From CAZTAR01 sp043813895 (GTDB lineage Bacteria > Planctomycetota > Phycisphaerae > UBA1845 > UTPLA1): 35,172 nucleotides of DNA. The position numbers and the translations under genes are program-made. Each line of letters starts with the position of its first letter. Within the stretch, counting starts at the first letter, position 1. Positions 25,225 through 34,070 of the stretch are shown piece after piece. Location of the stretch: contig JBDRKQ010000081.1 in NCBI GenBank assembly GCA_043813895.1, forward strand, positions 1 to 35,172, given 5' to 3'. Below the pieces are notes generated by a model. That model did no database searches, was not told the origin of the DNA, and saw only the letters and a list, made by a program, of their open reading frames with translations.

Positions 25225-27891
25225 CTAGTCTATCGCCTGCTGCTGCTCCGCGATCTCACGGCGATCCATCTCCAGGGCCAGAAGGGATTCATCCAGAGCG
25301 CCCTGCCGCTGGTCCAGCTTGTCCCGCTGCTCGGAGAGTTCTTCGGCCTCTCTCGCGCGGACCTCCCGAAGCTCGTCCAGCTTCGCTCTTTCGCTTTCAA
25401 TATCCGCCCTGAGTTGGTCGAGACGCGGACTCTCCGCGTCCGCTTCCTCTTCCCGCCGGTCCAACGCCTTTTCCCGGTCCGCGATCTGCTCTTCGCGGGA
25501 ATCAAGATCGGCCTCTCGCGGGGACAGCTCGGAACGTAGGCGCTCGACCGCTTCGCGAGCCCGATCCAACTCCGCGGTCTCACGCTCGTGCCGCGCGACC
25601 TGCGCGCTCAGCTCCTCTTCCCGGCTGAACATCTCCGTCACGCGCCCAGCCAACTCGCTTCGCTGACGGTCGAGTTCGTCCTGCCGAACTTCCAAATCGG
25701 CGAACTGCTCTCGGGCCTCTCGGCCCTGCTGCAACTCCCCTTCCAGCTCCCGTCTCAGGTCGTCCAACTCAGCGGATCGTGCGTCCGCCGCGGCGGCCTG
25801 TTCCTTGGTTTCCGCTTGACGGGCAATGAGAGCCTGGCGGTCTCGCTCAAGGCTCTCGCGAGCCTCCTGCAGCTCTTCCTTCTGCGCCTGATTCCGCGCG
25901 GCGTGCTCGCGGTTCTCGTCCGCCGTCTGATCGATCGCGCGGCTCCGCTCCTCGATTTCCGCACGGGACGCCTCAATGTCCACCTCCCCCTTCTCGATGC
26001 GGGCCTGCCATTCCTGCAACCGCCGCTCTCGAATCTCCATCGCCGCCGAAAGCCGCGCCAACTCTTCATCGCGGCGCTCCCGTTCCGCCACCTCCTCCGA
26101 CGTAGCGAGTTTGCCCTTGCGTACCGCCTGCTTGAGCTCGTCGACCTCCAGCTCGCGCTGGGCGGCAGCCGTCTCGCGCTCCGCAAGCCGAATCTGACTC
26201 TCCGCAAGCAGATTCCGACTTTCAGTTAGCTGATCGCGAATCTCCGCCAACTCCGTCTTGTGCCGAGCCGCAGCCGACTCCGCCTCCTTCTCGCGTGCCG
26301 CGGCTGCCTCGAGTTTGGCGGTCACGTCCGCCTCTCTTGCATTCAGTCGGTCTTCGAGGGCGGCCAGTTCTCTCAGCCGCGATTCGGCCTCGCGTTCAAC
26401 CTCCGCGAGTCTCGCCTCTGCCGCCTGCTCGACCTCCGCCCGACGAGCCTCGATCGCCCGCGCGCCGGCGTCTTCAATTCCAGCAGCCTTGTCGTTGAGT
26501 TCGGCGGATCGCTTCCCGATCTCTGCCGCGCGGTCCTCGATTTCCCTGGCCCGCCTCTCAACTTCAGCCGCCCTACCTTCAACGTCCGTGGACCGCTTCC
26601 CGATCTCTGCTGCGCGGTCCTCGATTTCCCTGGCCCGTCTCTCAACCTCAGCTGCCCGGCCTTCAACGTCCGTTGACCGCTTCGCGGTCTCAGCCGCGCG
26701 ATTTCCGACTTCCGCGGAACGCTTCTCGATCTCCGCAACACGATTCTGAACCTCAGCGACGCGGTTCTCAATCTCACGCCGGCGCGATTCCAACTCCGCG
26801 CGTTCCGATGCGATCGCCTCGCGTTGTGCCCGGACCTCCTCTTCGAACCGACGCTTCCGATCTCGCGTGATCCCGGAAAACTCTTTCGCCTTCTCCTGGA
26901 GCTTCGCGTGATATGCCCGAAGCCGGTCCCGCTCTTTCGCCAGCCCTTCCTGGAGCTTGCGCCCCCGCTCGTTCAGCGCCTCCTGGGCCTTGGCCACGCG
27001 GGTCCGAAGTTCATTCGTCCGCTGATCGAGCCTGCGGGTTTGCTCTCCGACCGAGCCGTGCATACGCGTCTGCTTCGCCGCCTGCTCGCGAAGACGCTGC
27101 AAAGCAGCACGTGTCTGTGCGAGTTCCGCTTCAAGTTCCGCCCGCGATCGCGCGGAAAGTTCGGGTTGTGTACTGTCGTCCTTCATCTGGCCCAACTGCT
27201 CCGCCTGCTCGTTCCGCCGCACGGGCATCCCGGCATTCCCGGCGGTGGAAGGAGAGTCTTGACGGTCGGCGATCGGCGGATCCGAGACCGCCGGACTTCT
27301 CGATTTGGTCTTCATGGGCACCGGTTCCTGGCGCGATGGCTTGGCTGGGGCATGCTGTTGGCTTGCGCGCGGTCGCTCATCCGATGCAACCGCTTCGAGG
27401 TTGTGCCCCCCGGCTGACCCCGTCGTCTGTCGTGAGCCTTCATACAATTGTAGGCGTTCTACGTTCGCCCGCGAGTGGTCTTCATCAGACTTCACCTCGA
27501 TACTAGACCGGACCGATTCGAGACCCTGCGACGCCTCCTCCAGCAACTCCAGGTCCCTGGCTAACTCGGCGGCCAAGTCCGTCTCGTTCCGAAGCGCGAA
27601 TGCCTCCCGATTCGCCAGGTCCACTCCAGCGGGCTGCCATCGGAGATCTTCAAGTTTCGTCGTATCCGAAATGAGCGGGACGACGTTCGACAGGCCGGCA
27701 TCATCACCGGGCGAGCCCGATGGGTCGGCGGGAATGGACGCCACCAATCTGTCGACGCGATCTTCCATCGCGCCGGGCAGTGGACGGGCGGCGGTTTCGG
27801 ACGGCGGCCTCCCACTCTCGGTCTCAGCCGGTGTCCCTTGATCAAGCGTATCCGCCCCCGAACGCGTGCGCTGGCGGCTCTCATGTCTCAT
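25225..27891 (-). CDS. Giant cytoplasmic coiled-coil protein (part A), ends at in-frame TAG
   Basis: This 888-residue ORF starts at ATG 27891 with GGAG about 9 nt upstream. Residues 1 to about 245 are a low-complexity, Pro/Ser/charged region without TM or signal; from about 250 to the end it is continuous coiled coil rich in Glu, Arg and Ala. Near 26510-26693 it carries two and a bit copies of an 84-bp unit encoding EIEDRAAEIGKRSTDVEGRA and 8 more residues. It ends at TAG 25225-25227 in the middle of a coil, and the same frame continues as coil for 26 codons before the next possible start, so the stop appears to split one gene. The function is unknown; a filament or scaffold is inferred. Confidence 0.75.
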   Translation of the reverse strand: MRHESRQRTRSGADTLDQGTPAETESGRPPSETAARPLPGAMEDRVDRLVASIPADPSGSPGDDAGLSNVVPLISDTTKLEDLRWQPAGVDLANREAFALRNETDLAAELARDLELLEEASQGLESVRSSIEVKSDEDHSRANVERLQLYEGSRQTTGSAGGHNLEAVASDERPRASQQHAPAKPSRQEPVPMKTKSRSPAVSDPPIADRQDSPSTAGNAGMPVRRNEQAEQLGQMKDDSTQPELSARSRAELEAELAQTRAALQRLREQAAKQTRMHGSVGEQTRRLDQRTNELRTRVAKAQEALNERGRKLQEGLAKERDRLRAYHAKLQEKAKEFSGITRDRKRRFEEEVRAQREAIASERAELESRRREIENRVAEVQNRVAEIEKRSAEVGNRAAETAKRSTDVEGRAAEVERRAREIEDRAAEIGKRSTDVEGRAAEVERRAREIEDRAAEIGKRSAELNDKAAGIEDAGARAIEARRAEVEQAAEARLAEVEREAESRLRELAALEDRLNAREADVTAKLEAAAAREKEAESAAARHKTELAEIRDQLTESRNLLAESQIRLAERETAAAQRELEVDELKQAVRKGKLATSEEVAERERRDEELARLSAAMEIRERRLQEWQARIEKGEVDIEASRAEIEERSRAIDQTADENREHAARNQAQKEELQEARESLERDRQALIARQAETKEQAAAADARSAELDDLRRELEGELQQGREAREQFADLEVRQDELDRQRSELAGRVTEMFSREEELSAQVARHERETAELDRAREAVERLRSELSPREADLDSREEQIADREKALDRREEEADAESPRLDQLRADIESERAKLDELREVRAREAEELSEQRDKLDQRQGALDESLLALEMDRREIAEQQQAID
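26510..26693 (-). repeat. 84-bp tandem repeat encoding 28-residue coiled-coil unit
   Basis: Copies start at plus positions 26510, 26594 and 26678 (the last partial), each beginning CGCTTC; the two full copies differ at only a few positions. 84 bp equals 28 residues, or four heptads, so copy-number change would keep coil phase. This suggests recent duplication. Confidence 0.85.
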
Positions 27892-27999
27892 GAAATGGTG
27901 CTCCGTTTCTTACGACTCCGCCGTAAACGCGAGCATCGTGGATGTGGACAGTCTCCGCCGCATGGGTGCCGCGCCGAATGCCGACTGCCAACTCTCCGA

Positions 28000-30339
28000 T
28001 TATGCCTCGCCTCCGCGAGTTTCTTCCTGCTTCGAGCCGGCCGACACGGTCTCGGTCTCGCAAGCACCGCTGTCCCCCTGCAACTCTTCCTGACCCATCC
28101 GCAGGCCCGAAGCCTTGCGGGCGAGTCTCGAGGCGAGCTTGGGGTCCGACGTGCGACGGCCCGCTTGCTGCGACCCGATCTCGTCCATGGCCCCGCGCAA
28201 TGCCTGAACCTCATCACGGAGCGAGGCCAGTCGTTTCCCGTGGTCGTCCGCAGACTTCAACCAGTTCGCCACGGACTTCCGCGACGACGTGCCGGCCGTG
28301 CCTGATTCGTCGTTTCCGACGCTCAGCAATTGCGACCCCAACTCCGAATCGGTCGTCTGGCCGCTGATCTCCGCCTCAAGGTTGGCGAGCCTGACGCCCA
28401 GAACGCGCTCCAATTCCGTCACTGTCTTCTGCAGCTCGGTCCGCCCCGCGTCTTTGATCGCGGCACGAGACGCGTCGATCTCGGCTTCCCGCTGGTCCAG
28501 CATCGCCTGACGCTGAGAAACCTCCGCCTCGATGAGACGGCGCTTGTCGCGAGCCGACTTCGCCAGATCCGCCGCCTTGCGCTGTAGCTCCGCCTGCCGG
28601 ATCTGTATCCGCTGGCGCTCCAACTCCAGACCGCTTCGCAGCGCCTCTTCCTTTTCCAGAACCTTCTCCCGGGCCTCGGTGAGCCGTTCCGCACTGCGCT
28701 CCAGGTCGTCCCGATACTGGCCCGTCTCTTCCATCTGAACACGGAGGGATGCCGCCTCCCCGTCGAGTTGGCGAATCTGCGAGAAGAGCGATTCTCGCTT
28801 TTGCCGGAGTTCGATCTCATTCTGCCTCAGCTTCTGAACGTGCGATTCGAGTCCGCCGGCCCGCTGTTCGTACTCCCGCTCAGTCCGCGAGACGAAGTCC
28901 CGCAACCGCTCGATACTCAGACGCAGCGTCTCGAACCGGCTTTCCGTCAGGTCGATCTTGTCGCGCTCCCGTCGAACCAGCTCCGCCAATTCGGCCGCTT
29001 TGTCCTGCAACGCCCACCGACTGGACATCCGAACGGGCCGCACGACGCCTTCATCACCGCCCACATTCAGCGGGTGTCCCTCAAGCGTGTCAGGAGTGAC
29101 CATCGACTCTGTCTCCTCAGAGGCGGCGAGCGCGCGATCCAGGTCGTCCAAGCCATTCGAGAGGCGGTGACTCCGGTCGCTACGTTCCTGCTGCCGTGTC
29201 GCGTTGAGCAACGTCGCCGCTTTCTTCTTCAGCTCGACCTGCAGCGATTCGAGCCGAACGCGTTCCTGGTCCAACTGCTCCCAGTGACGTCGGGCACGCT
29301 CGTCAAGGGCCTGCTGGGCGGCAGCGACACGCTCGCGGATCCGCGCAACACCCTCGTCCATGCGTCCAGACACTGCCGAAGGGTCGGGTGGTTGATTCGC
29401 GTTGTCCGCTTCAGTGGCTTCGTAATCCTCACCAGCTTCGGCTTCCGATTGCATGCCCGCCAGGTCACCCTCGCGCACGCTCTCGCTCGCCGACAACCGG
29501 ATGTCTTCCACCGCCTCGTCATCGCTCTCGGCCACCGATCCACCCCACAGCGTCTCCAGATCGGGCAGGCTCGGCGACATTAACGCCCCGGCGACCAACT
29601 CGGAGGCACGCATGGATCGGGACTCGCCAAGCAGAATCTCGTCCGGCGCCACACCCCCGCCAGCCCATCCACGCCGACTCAGCACGCCGGTCTCGATCTC
29701 GAACACCAGCTCGCACGAGCCAACCTGGATCGTGTCGCCACTGACGAGACGCCCATGACCGACTCGCCGACCGTTGAGTTCGAGGTTCTCGTCGCCGACC
29801 AAACTGCGCAGCACCGGCCCGTCCTGCGTCCATACCACCAGACAATGGCGCCGGGCCACCGCCTCGTCGTACAGCACGACGTCGCAGCCGGGATCACTCC
29901 CCACCACGAGGACCGGGTCGATCGAGGTGATATCGCCGACGGTCTCTCCCCCGCAGAGCTTGAAGACGGGTTGCTCCCCGGTGGCCGTACCAGGCACTTC
30001 GCTCATCTCGATCCGGTATCGAAACGTGCCGATGCAGATCTCGTCGCCATCGGCGAGCCGTTCCCACCGGATACGGCGTCCGTTCAGCGACGTTCCGCCC
30101 GGCGCACCGAGATCACACAGATACGCGGTGTTCCCGAGCAGCACGATCGCCGTCTGTGCCGCGTCCACTTTGTCTGACGTCAGGATTCGGTCGCAGGAAT
30201 CCCCGGACCCGAATACGACGACGGTTCCACTCAACTCGTGCGTCGTCTGGCTCTCGCCTTTGTCCAAGGCTTCGAGCCGGACGTGTACGTGTTGCGTGTC
30301 TAACAGTTCAGGCTGAACAGTCACTGCCGTGACCCTCAC
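28000..30339 (-). CDS. Double-FHA domain coiled-coil protein
   Basis: Taking GTG 30339, the protein has 779 residues; the frame is open to GTG 30525 but the upstream codons look non-coding. FHA 1 spans about 38-112 (VVFGSGDSCDRIL, LCDLGAPGGTSLNGRRI, LADGDEICIG) and FHA 2 about 143-217 (LVVGSDPGCDVVLYDEAVARRHCLVV, LELNGRRVGHGRLVSGDTIQVG). FHA domains bind phosphothreonine peptides; both copies have Gly-Ser where Gly-Arg is usual, and FHA 1 lacks the S-R-x-H core. Residues 320-700 are long coiled coil, including EETGQYRDDLERSAERL, a motif shared with part B. There is no TM. It leads an operon with the giant coiled-coil ORFs and a GT4 enzyme, suggesting a kinase-regulated scaffold. Confidence 0.82.
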   Translation of the reverse strand: MRVTAVTVQPELLDTQHVHVRLEALDKGESQTTHELSGTVVVFGSGDSCDRILTSDKVDAAQTAIVLLGNTAYLCDLGAPGGTSLNGRRIRWERLADGDEICIGTFRYRIEMSEVPGTATGEQPVFKLCGGETVGDITSIDPVLVVGSDPGCDVVLYDEAVARRHCLVVWTQDGPVLRSLVGDENLELNGRRVGHGRLVSGDTIQVGSCELVFEIETGVLSRRGWAGGGVAPDEILLGESRSMRASELVAGALMSPSLPDLETLWGGSVAESDDEAVEDIRLSASESVREGDLAGMQSEAEAGEDYEATEADNANQPPDPSAVSGRMDEGVARIRERVAAAQQALDERARRHWEQLDQERVRLESLQVELKKKAATLLNATRQQERSDRSHRLSNGLDDLDRALAASEETESMVTPDTLEGHPLNVGGDEGVVRPVRMSSRWALQDKAAELAELVRRERDKIDLTESRFETLRLSIERLRDFVSRTEREYEQRAGGLESHVQKLRQNEIELRQKRESLFSQIRQLDGEAASLRVQMEETGQYRDDLERSAERLTEAREKVLEKEEALRSGLELERQRIQIRQAELQRKAADLAKSARDKRRLIEAEVSQRQAMLDQREAEIDASRAAIKDAGRTELQKTVTELERVLGVRLANLEAEISGQTTDSELGSQLLSVGNDESGTAGTSSRKSVANWLKSADDHGKRLASLRDEVQALRGAMDEIGSQQAGRRTSDPKLASRLARKASGLRMGQEELQGDSGACETETVSAGSKQEETRGGEA

Positions 30340-31192
30340 TCTGCCAGCCGCCTCGAGCGGAACCGGGCACGCCGCTTCCAACGCTGGCAGCCGTCGCTTC
30401 GCGACTCCACTCGGGCGGACGTACACACCCTTCCTCTCGGCCCCGCAAGTGCTTCCGAACTCCTCACGGACACGCGGGACCGCCGAGCACCGTGCAAGGG
30501 AATCCCCCGGATTCGCCTGGCACAAATCTCGTACGACTCTGTTATAAACGGCCTTTTTGCCCCCCCAGCATCACCATAATGCCGATAATCTCCCGCCACA
30601 GGCCCCGAGAGGCCGCCTTGCCCGCCGCTGAGGCCCCGCGAGTGCCTCCTCAGTGCTGCCAAGGGGGATTGCGGATTGACGGCTGGGGATTGGGGATCGG
30701 GAATTCATGACTGGGGGTGGCACCGGCGTCTCGCCGGTGAGGACTGACCACTGACAGATGATCACCGCCGGGGGCACCCCACCCTTATCTGAGGAGAGGG
30801 TGGGTAGCCGCTGATTCCCCCCCGGGGGTTCGCAAAGGATGGAGCGCACACGAAGGTGGATCACGCCAGAACGAGAATCCCTTCCCGTTCCCACTCCCCC
30901 CAATCGTCAATGGGCAATCGGCAATCGTCATCCCGAAGGGGTGGCGGAAAGTACCCACCGGCGAAGCGAAGCGGGGCCCGCGGTTGCGAATCACGCGCGC
31001 CGACTTCCCGCCCTGAAGGGGCGGAGGAAACGAGTGTCACGGTCGCGGCACTTCTGACGCGCCTCCGGGGCTGAGTCGCATAGGCGGCTTGGGTACCGGG
31101 GGTTCCGCTTCGCTCCACCTCCGGCTACTGTCCACGGCCCCGCCGGGGCCGAAACCACGTAGGACGCGTTCCTTGACGCATCATTCATACTG
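30340..31192. repeat. Intergenic region rich in palindromic dispersed-repeat sequence
   Basis: About 850 nt without a supported gene. Short palindromic or near-repeat units are packed together: GGCACCGGCGTCTCGCCGGTG (about 30719-30739), near-identical phrases around GGATTGAC/GGGGATTGG (30670-30700) and CAATCGTCAATGGGCAATCGGCAATCGTC (30901-30929), GCCCTGAAGGGGC (about 31010-31022) and GGCCCC-GCC-GGGGCC (31136-31150). The last hairpin is 43 nt beyond the corrinoid-protein stop and could end that transcript. The region looks like a stack of dispersed intergenic repeats between two leftward operons. Confidence 0.5.
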
Positions 31193-31831
31193 CTAAGTCG
31201 CTCCGACGAGTCGTTTCACGCAGTCCACCGCGTTGGCCGCGTCGAAGCCGTAGGCGTCGGCTTTGATCGTTGCCGCGAAGTCCTTGTTCACGGGCGCCCC
31301 GCCGATGATGGTCTTCACTTTGCCCAAGAGGCCTTCCTGTCTCACGAGCTCAAGCACTTCGCCCATCTTCGGCATGGTCGTGGTGAGCAGCGCCGACATG
31401 CCGATCACCTGCGCCTCGTGCTTCTTCGCCGCTTCCACAAACTGCATCGGCGCCACGTCGCTGCCGAGATCGATGATCTCGAAGCCTGCGCCTTTGAGCA
31501 TGATGCCGACGAGGTTCTTGCCGATGTCGTGCAGATCGCCCTGGACGGTCCCGAGCACGACCTTGCCGACTAGCGGCACGTCGTCCTTCGCAAGGAGCGG
31601 TTTGAGAAGGGTCATCCCGGCGTTCATGGCTCGCGCGGCCAACAGCACGTCAGGCAGGAATATCTCGTGGGCCTTGAACCGCTCGCCGACCGTTCCCATG
31701 CCTGCGATCAAACCCTCGTCGAGGATTCGCTTGGGCGGGACGCCGTCTGAAATCGCGGCCTGCGTGAGCTGCGCTACCGTCTCATCGTCTCCCTCGGCCA
31801 GGGACCTCGCAAGTGCCGTCAGGTCTGCCAT
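31193..31831 (-). CDS. Corrinoid (cobalamin-binding) protein of methyltransferase system
   Basis: This 212-residue protein has an N-terminal helical cap (about 1-85) followed by a Rossmann-like B12 domain with the base-off signature GDLHDIGKN (98-106; His101 as lower cobalt ligand), GMSALLTTTM and IIGGAPVN. It matches MttC/MtbC-type proteins that carry the methyl group between a substrate methyltransferase and an acceptor methyltransferase. GGAG lies about 9 nt before the ATG. It is last in a three-gene cassette with an MttB homologue and an activation-domain protein. The methyl-acceptor enzyme (MtbA or a tetrahydrofolate-type partner) is not in the window. Confidence 0.93.
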   Translation of the reverse strand: MADLTALARSLAEGDDETVAQLTQAAISDGVPPKRILDEGLIAGMGTVGERFKAHEIFLPDVLLAARAMNAGMTLLKPLLAKDDVPLVGKVVLGTVQGDLHDIGKNLVGIMLKGAGFEIIDLGSDVAPMQFVEAAKKHEAQVIGMSALLTTTMPKMGEVLELVRQEGLLGKVKTIIGGAPVNKDFAATIKADAYGFDAANAVDCVKRLVGAT

Positions 31832-31899
31832 CTCTTATCTCTCCATAACGCGGTTGTTTCCCGTGCGATGTTGCTCCTGCGAGCGCTATCATCTCGTCC

Positions 31900-32613
31900 T
31901 TATCCCGCGAGCACCGTGCGGATTCTCTCCCGACAGGTCGGCGTCGCGCACGCGCTGCAAAACGAGTAGGTATTCGAAAACCGGTGAATCTCGCCCGGCC
32001 CGGCGATCAGCACGCCTGAGATCGACTTCAACGGCTCCATCAGGCAGCTCTCCCGCAGCGTGATGCCGACCCGCTCCGGCCGCAGGAAGGCGAACAGCTT
32101 CTTCTGCCCGCTGACGTCCCATCCGCAATAGCCCGGGCTGTACATCAGCACGGCGGTATCGGGGCCCGTTCGCCGCCGGCTCCTGAGATCGTCCAGGAAC
32201 TGCCGCTCGGCGAGGTGGGCCATATCTTCCGCCGCGACGGACGCGACCGAATCCAACATGCAGCCGAGGGGGTAGTCCTGCCGGTCGAAACACCGCCGGA
32301 TTTCCAGGCTGATCGCATCCCCCAGAGTCCCCGCAAAGAGCGCCAAGTCGTCCGCCAAACTGAACAGCTCGCCGACAGGCGTTCGCCGCTCGCTGCGGCC
32401 CTCGCCGACGTACACGTCTTCGAACTGCGACTCCGAGATGTTCGCGAGGATGCCGACGGGCTCCGCCAGGGCTTGGTAGCCTTCGGCGGCCTGCGCGAAG
32501 ATCGCCTCCACCGCGGACGAAACCGACCCGTTCGGCGGCATGCCCTGGTGTTCGAACACGCGCCTTGCGTCGGGTGCGAGCGCGTCGGCCGCGAATCTGA
32601 TGATCTCGCTCAT
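31900..32613 (-). CDS. MetH-activation-domain-like protein of corrinoid cassette
   Basis: This 237-residue protein starts at ATG 32613, overlapping the MttB-family stop by 4 nt (ATGA), which implies translational coupling. Its C-terminal half resembles the vitamin-B12-dependent methionine synthase activation domain: YSPGYCGWDVSGQKKLFAFL (158-177) and ITLRESCLMEPLKSISGVLI (184-203), the latter matching the S-adenosylmethionine-binding loop region. Unlike MetH it ends with a cysteine cluster, C219-x2-C222-x4-C227, that could bind a metal or iron-sulfur centre. I infer reductive reactivation of the oxidised corrinoid protein encoded next, in place of the usual RamA/RACo enzymes. Confidence 0.8.
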   Translation of the reverse strand: MSEIIRFAADALAPDARRVFEHQGMPPNGSVSSAVEAIFAQAAEGYQALAEPVGILANISESQFEDVYVGEGRSERRTPVGELFSLADDLALFAGTLGDAISLEIRRCFDRQDYPLGCMLDSVASVAAEDMAHLAERQFLDDLRSRRRTGPDTAVLMYSPGYCGWDVSGQKKLFAFLRPERVGITLRESCLMEPLKSISGVLIAGPGEIHRFSNTYSFCSACATPTCRERIRTVLAG

Positions 32614-34070
32614 AGGCCCTCGTGCGGCAGGCTGTCCATGCCGTGTAGGCGGGCCTCCTGCTTCATCAGCTTGGTCATCTCCGACTTGACATCGTCGGAC
32701 AAGGGCGACGGCTCCCAGCTTGCGACGAGCCGCTTGACTTCCGCGTGGGCGCGCTGGCGCAATGTCCGCCCGCCCTCTTCCTCCCAGCGCGACCGGTTTG
32801 CCCGATCGATCGCCGGCCCCGGCATGAAGTGCTCCTCTCTCAGATATCGCCGCGTGTGCTTCGAGATCAGCAGGTGCTTCTCCGCGAGCAACTCCTCGAA
32901 CAGGGGGCGAGCCGGGAAATCCTCGCGCGGCTCGATGCCGCGGAGCATCCGGAGCATCATGCCGCAGATTTCGTTGTCGAGCGCGAGCTTCTCCAGGCTG
33001 ATGCAGCTCTCGAAGTCGAGCATGCCCGGGCCGGAGATGCTGTTGATGCCCGAGAGCGCCGCCAAGGTCGCGCCCATGGACGATTCGATGCCCGCCTGCG
33101 CGTCGAGCCGCTTTGCGTCGCTCAGTGCGATGTACGCCTGTGTCGGCAGCCCCAGGTGCTTGCCGATCTCGTTGCACGCACAGTCGATCATCTGGGTCTC
33201 CACCGCGCCCATCGGCGTCGTTTCGTAGCGCACGTCGAAGATGGCGGGCGAGCCCCCGTACAAAACAGGCGTGCCTGGACCGGTGAGCTGGCTGATCACC
33301 ACGCCGCTGAGCGTCTCGGCGGTGTGCTGCACGAGTGAGCCGACGAGCGAGACCGGAGCGACGAAGCCCGACAACGGCATGGAGATGTACTCCACGGGGA
33401 TGCCCCACTTCGCACAGTCGACGACGTTTTGCGACGTGACGTCGCTCCACTTGAGCGGCGCCGTCGGGCAGCAGGAGAAGATCGTCAACGGCTTCGCCCG
33501 AAGCGCCGCCTCGCCGCCACGGACCGCAATCTGGAGGTCGCGCATGACGTTGAAGGCGTCGATGGTGAACGCGCCGGTCACAACGGGCTTCGTGCCGAAC
33601 AGCAGGCTGAGATACAGCCGGTAGCTATCGGATATCTTCTCGTGGACGTCGCCGGGAATAAACGCCGTGCTCTGTGAGGCAATGTACTTCAGCCCGCCTG
33701 CGACCTTGACGTAGTCAACGTAATCGCCTGTCGTCGGCGTGCGGATCTGATTCGAGTCGTAGTCGAGCACGTTGATCGCGGCGGAGCCCGGCGTGAAGTG
33801 CACGTTGTGCCCCGACAGGTCGTGCGTCTCGCTGCCAAGCACGTCAAAGAGCTTGAACCCGGTCGGGGCCGCTTTCAGTGCCCTGTCGATTAGGGAGCCC
33901 GGGATGAACGCCCGCTTTTTCGCCGCGTCCACCCTCGCGCCGTGGTCCGCGAGCATCGCTAGAATGCCTGCGTTGTGTATCTCCAGGCCCAACGTGCTGA
34001 GGATGTCGCGGGCCTCCGAGATGATCCTCTCGAGAAGCTCGTCACTCAGGAACTTGACAACCGGTCTCAT
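32610..34070 (-). CDS. MttB-family (trimethylamine/quaternary amine) methyltransferase, no pyrrolysine
   Basis: This 486-residue protein starts at ATG 34070 with GGAG 8 nt upstream; the frame is open to 34127 but without a good start signal. It is a TIM-barrel MttB-superfamily member: FLSDELLERIISEARDIL, HNVHFTPGSAAINVLDYD, TIFSCCPTAPLKW and GINSISGPGMLDFESC. True MttB reads a TAG codon as pyrrolysine; here there is no in-frame TAG, so it belongs with the non-Pyl homologues such as glycine-betaine methyltransferases. It would demethylate a quaternary amine and pass the methyl to the corrinoid protein of the same operon. The substrate is not identifiable from sequence alone. Confidence 0.88.
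   Translation of the reverse strand: MRPVVKFLSDELLERIISEARDILSTLGLEIHNAGILAMLADHGARVDAAKKRAFIPGSLIDRALKAAPTGFKLFDVLGSETHDLSGHNVHFTPGSAAINVLDYDSNQIRTPTTGDYVDYVKVAGGLKYIASQSTAFIPGDVHEKISDSYRLYLSLLFGTKPVVTGAFTIDAFNVMRDLQIAVRGGEAALRAKPLTIFSCCPTAPLKWSDVTSQNVVDCAKWGIPVEYISMPLSGFVAPVSLVGSLVQHTAETLSGVVISQLTGPGTPVLYGGSPAIFDVRYETTPMGAVETQMIDCACNEIGKHLGLPTQAYIALSDAKRLDAQAGIESSMGATLAALSGINSISGPGMLDFESCISLEKLALDNEICGMMLRMLRGIEPREDFPARPLFEELLAEKHLLISKHTRRYLREEHFMPGPAIDRANRSRWEEEGGRTLRQRAHAEVKRLVASWEPSPLSDDVKSEMTKLMKQEARLHGMDSLPHEGL

Noticed and set aside
31900..33450. 516-residue minus-strand ORF
   Set aside because: Only the part from ATG 32613 is real; the N-terminal half is a shadow of the MttB-family gene read in another frame on the same strand.
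32610..34070. Possible pyrrolysine codon in the MttB homologue
   Set aside because: The frame contains no TAG, so this is a non-Pyl member; the TAG at 25225 is in an unrelated coiled-coil gene.
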